Shown here: one piece after another, positions 5,924 through 6,474 of the stretch
How positions within the stretch are numbered: the first letter of the stretch is position 1
Layout of the letters: each line of letters starts with the position of its first letter
Assembly (NCBI GenBank): GCA_017548805.1
Contig: JAFYZE010000063.1
Coordinates: 1-6,474 of the forward strand
Direction of reading: 5' to 3'
Source: Bacteroidales bacterium
GTDB lineage: Bacteria > Bacteroidota > Bacteroidia > Bacteroidales > UBA932
DNA length: 6,474 nucleotides
Position numbers and translations under genes: made by a program
The notes under the pieces: generated by a model
Databases searched by the model: none
What the model saw: only the letters and a program-made list of their open reading frames with translations
Told to the model about the DNA's origin: nothing

Positions 5924-6474
5924 ATGGCAGACAACGGAAGCATCGTCATCAGAAGGGCCAAGGTCAACAACCTCAAGGACGTGACCGTGGAGATCCCCCG
6001 CGGCAAGTTTGTGGTGGTGACGGGCATTTCCGGCTCCGGCAAGTCCTCGCTGGCCTTCGACACGCTTTTCGCGGAGGGCCAGCGCCGTTTCGCCGAGAGC
6101 CTGTCGTCTTACGCCAGGCAGTTCCTCGGGAGGATGAGCAAGCCTGATGTCGAGAGCATCGACGGCATCCCGCCGGCGGTGGCCATCGAGCAGAAGGTCA
6201 ACATCCGCAATCCGCGGTCGACCGTTGCCACCACAACGGAGATATATGATTATCTGCGGCTTGTTTTCGCACGTATAGGGCGTACGTTCTCGCCCGTCAG
6301 TGGCCGCGAGGTCAAGTGCAATAGTTCCGCAGATGTGATGGCCTACCTTTTCGACGGTGAACCCCATGTCGTGTACATGCTTTCGGACCTCGGATGGAAT
6401 GCACGCGAAGACAAGGTCGAGCTGATGCTGAAGCTCAAGGAGGAAGGTTATTCCCGTTTTTTCTCGGAAGGTAG
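5924..6474 (+). CDS. uvrA: Excinuclease ABC subunit A, N-terminal part (cut by window edge)
   Basis: UvrA is the damage-sensing ATPase of nucleotide excision repair, forming a dimer that loads UvrB. The window holds the first 183 residues of a protein that is normally about 940 long, and the frame remains open at the right edge. The ATG at 5924-5926 is preceded by GGA five bases upstream and gives the usual N-terminus ([14 protein letters not shown]). The first Walker A motif GISGSGKSS is at residues 34-42, followed by the family stretch [15 protein letters not shown] at 57-71 and the Q-loop region ending in Gln90 (IPPAVAIEQ). At about residues 121-127, where many UvrA proteins carry a CPxCG zinc motif, this one reads TFSPVSG with Ser in place of both cysteines. 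I recall similar sequences in other Bacteroidota, so it is probably a lineage trait and not damage. The gene is divergent from the DPP III gene. Confidence 0.96.
   Translation, partial: MADNGSIVIRRAKVNNLKDVTVEIPRGKFVVVTGISGSGKSSLAFDTLFAEGQRRFAESLSSYARQFLGRMSKPDVESIDGIPPAVAIEQKVNIRNPRSTVATTTEIYDYLRLVFARIGRTFSPVSGREVKCNSSADVMAYLFDGEPHVVYMLSDLGWNAREDKVELMLKLKEEGYSRFFSEG

Noticed and set aside
5855..6367. Minus-strand open frame of 170 codons opposite uvrA
   Set aside because: It is antisense to clear UvrA sequence including Walker A and resembles no known protein.
1..6474. CRISPR array, tRNA, rRNA or insertion sequence
   Set aside because: I saw no spaced direct repeats, no cloverleaf or CCA-ending segment, no rRNA-like stretch, and no transposase or terminal inverted repeats.

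Overview
The window looks like a piece of a Bacteroidota chromosome, most likely Bacteroidales. Three things suggest this: several upstream regions carry the Bacteroides-type -7 promoter element (TAnnTTTG), Shine-Dalgarno sequences are weak or absent while leaders are AT-rich, and the gene families match (an Hc1 histone-like protein, a CTC-type L25, a lipoprotein DPP III with the HECLGH motif, and a UvrA without the first zinc cysteines). Coding DNA is GC-rich and intergenic DNA is AT-rich, so false antisense open frames are common. Genus cannot be fixed from this sequence alone.

Layout: nearly everything is on the minus strand. Read in that direction from the right-hand side, a lipoprotein dipeptidyl peptidase III gene (3852-5858) overlaps xerD (2987-3877) by 26 bases. 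After a 13-base gap comes a lipoprotein C11 (clostripain-like) cysteine peptidase (1678-2973). A 108-base gap then holds a good promoter and two hairpins. Next is the translation pair rplY-pth (994-1569 and 399-968), and then a 58-residue Hc1 histone H1-like protein (118-294). The left edge (1-117) has no identified gene, but it holds a strong minus-strand hairpin and a plus-strand terminator-like hairpin. On the right, uvrA (from 5924, cut by the window edge) is transcribed divergently from the DPP III gene across a 65-base spacer with back-to-back -7 elements.

Functionally this is mostly housekeeping: ribosome assembly and rescue (L25, peptidyl-tRNA hydrolase), nucleoid packing (Hc1), chromosome dimer resolution (XerD) and nucleotide excision repair (UvrA). 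Two predicted envelope-anchored peptidases flank xerD. One is probably an endopeptidase and the other releases dipeptides, so they could act in sequence on peptides, but that link is inference. I see no mobile element, CRISPR array, tRNA or rRNA, and no convincing new multi-gene system. The points most worth checking are the edge RNA structure, the rplY leader, the large insert in the C11 catalytic domain, and the DPP III/xerD overlap.
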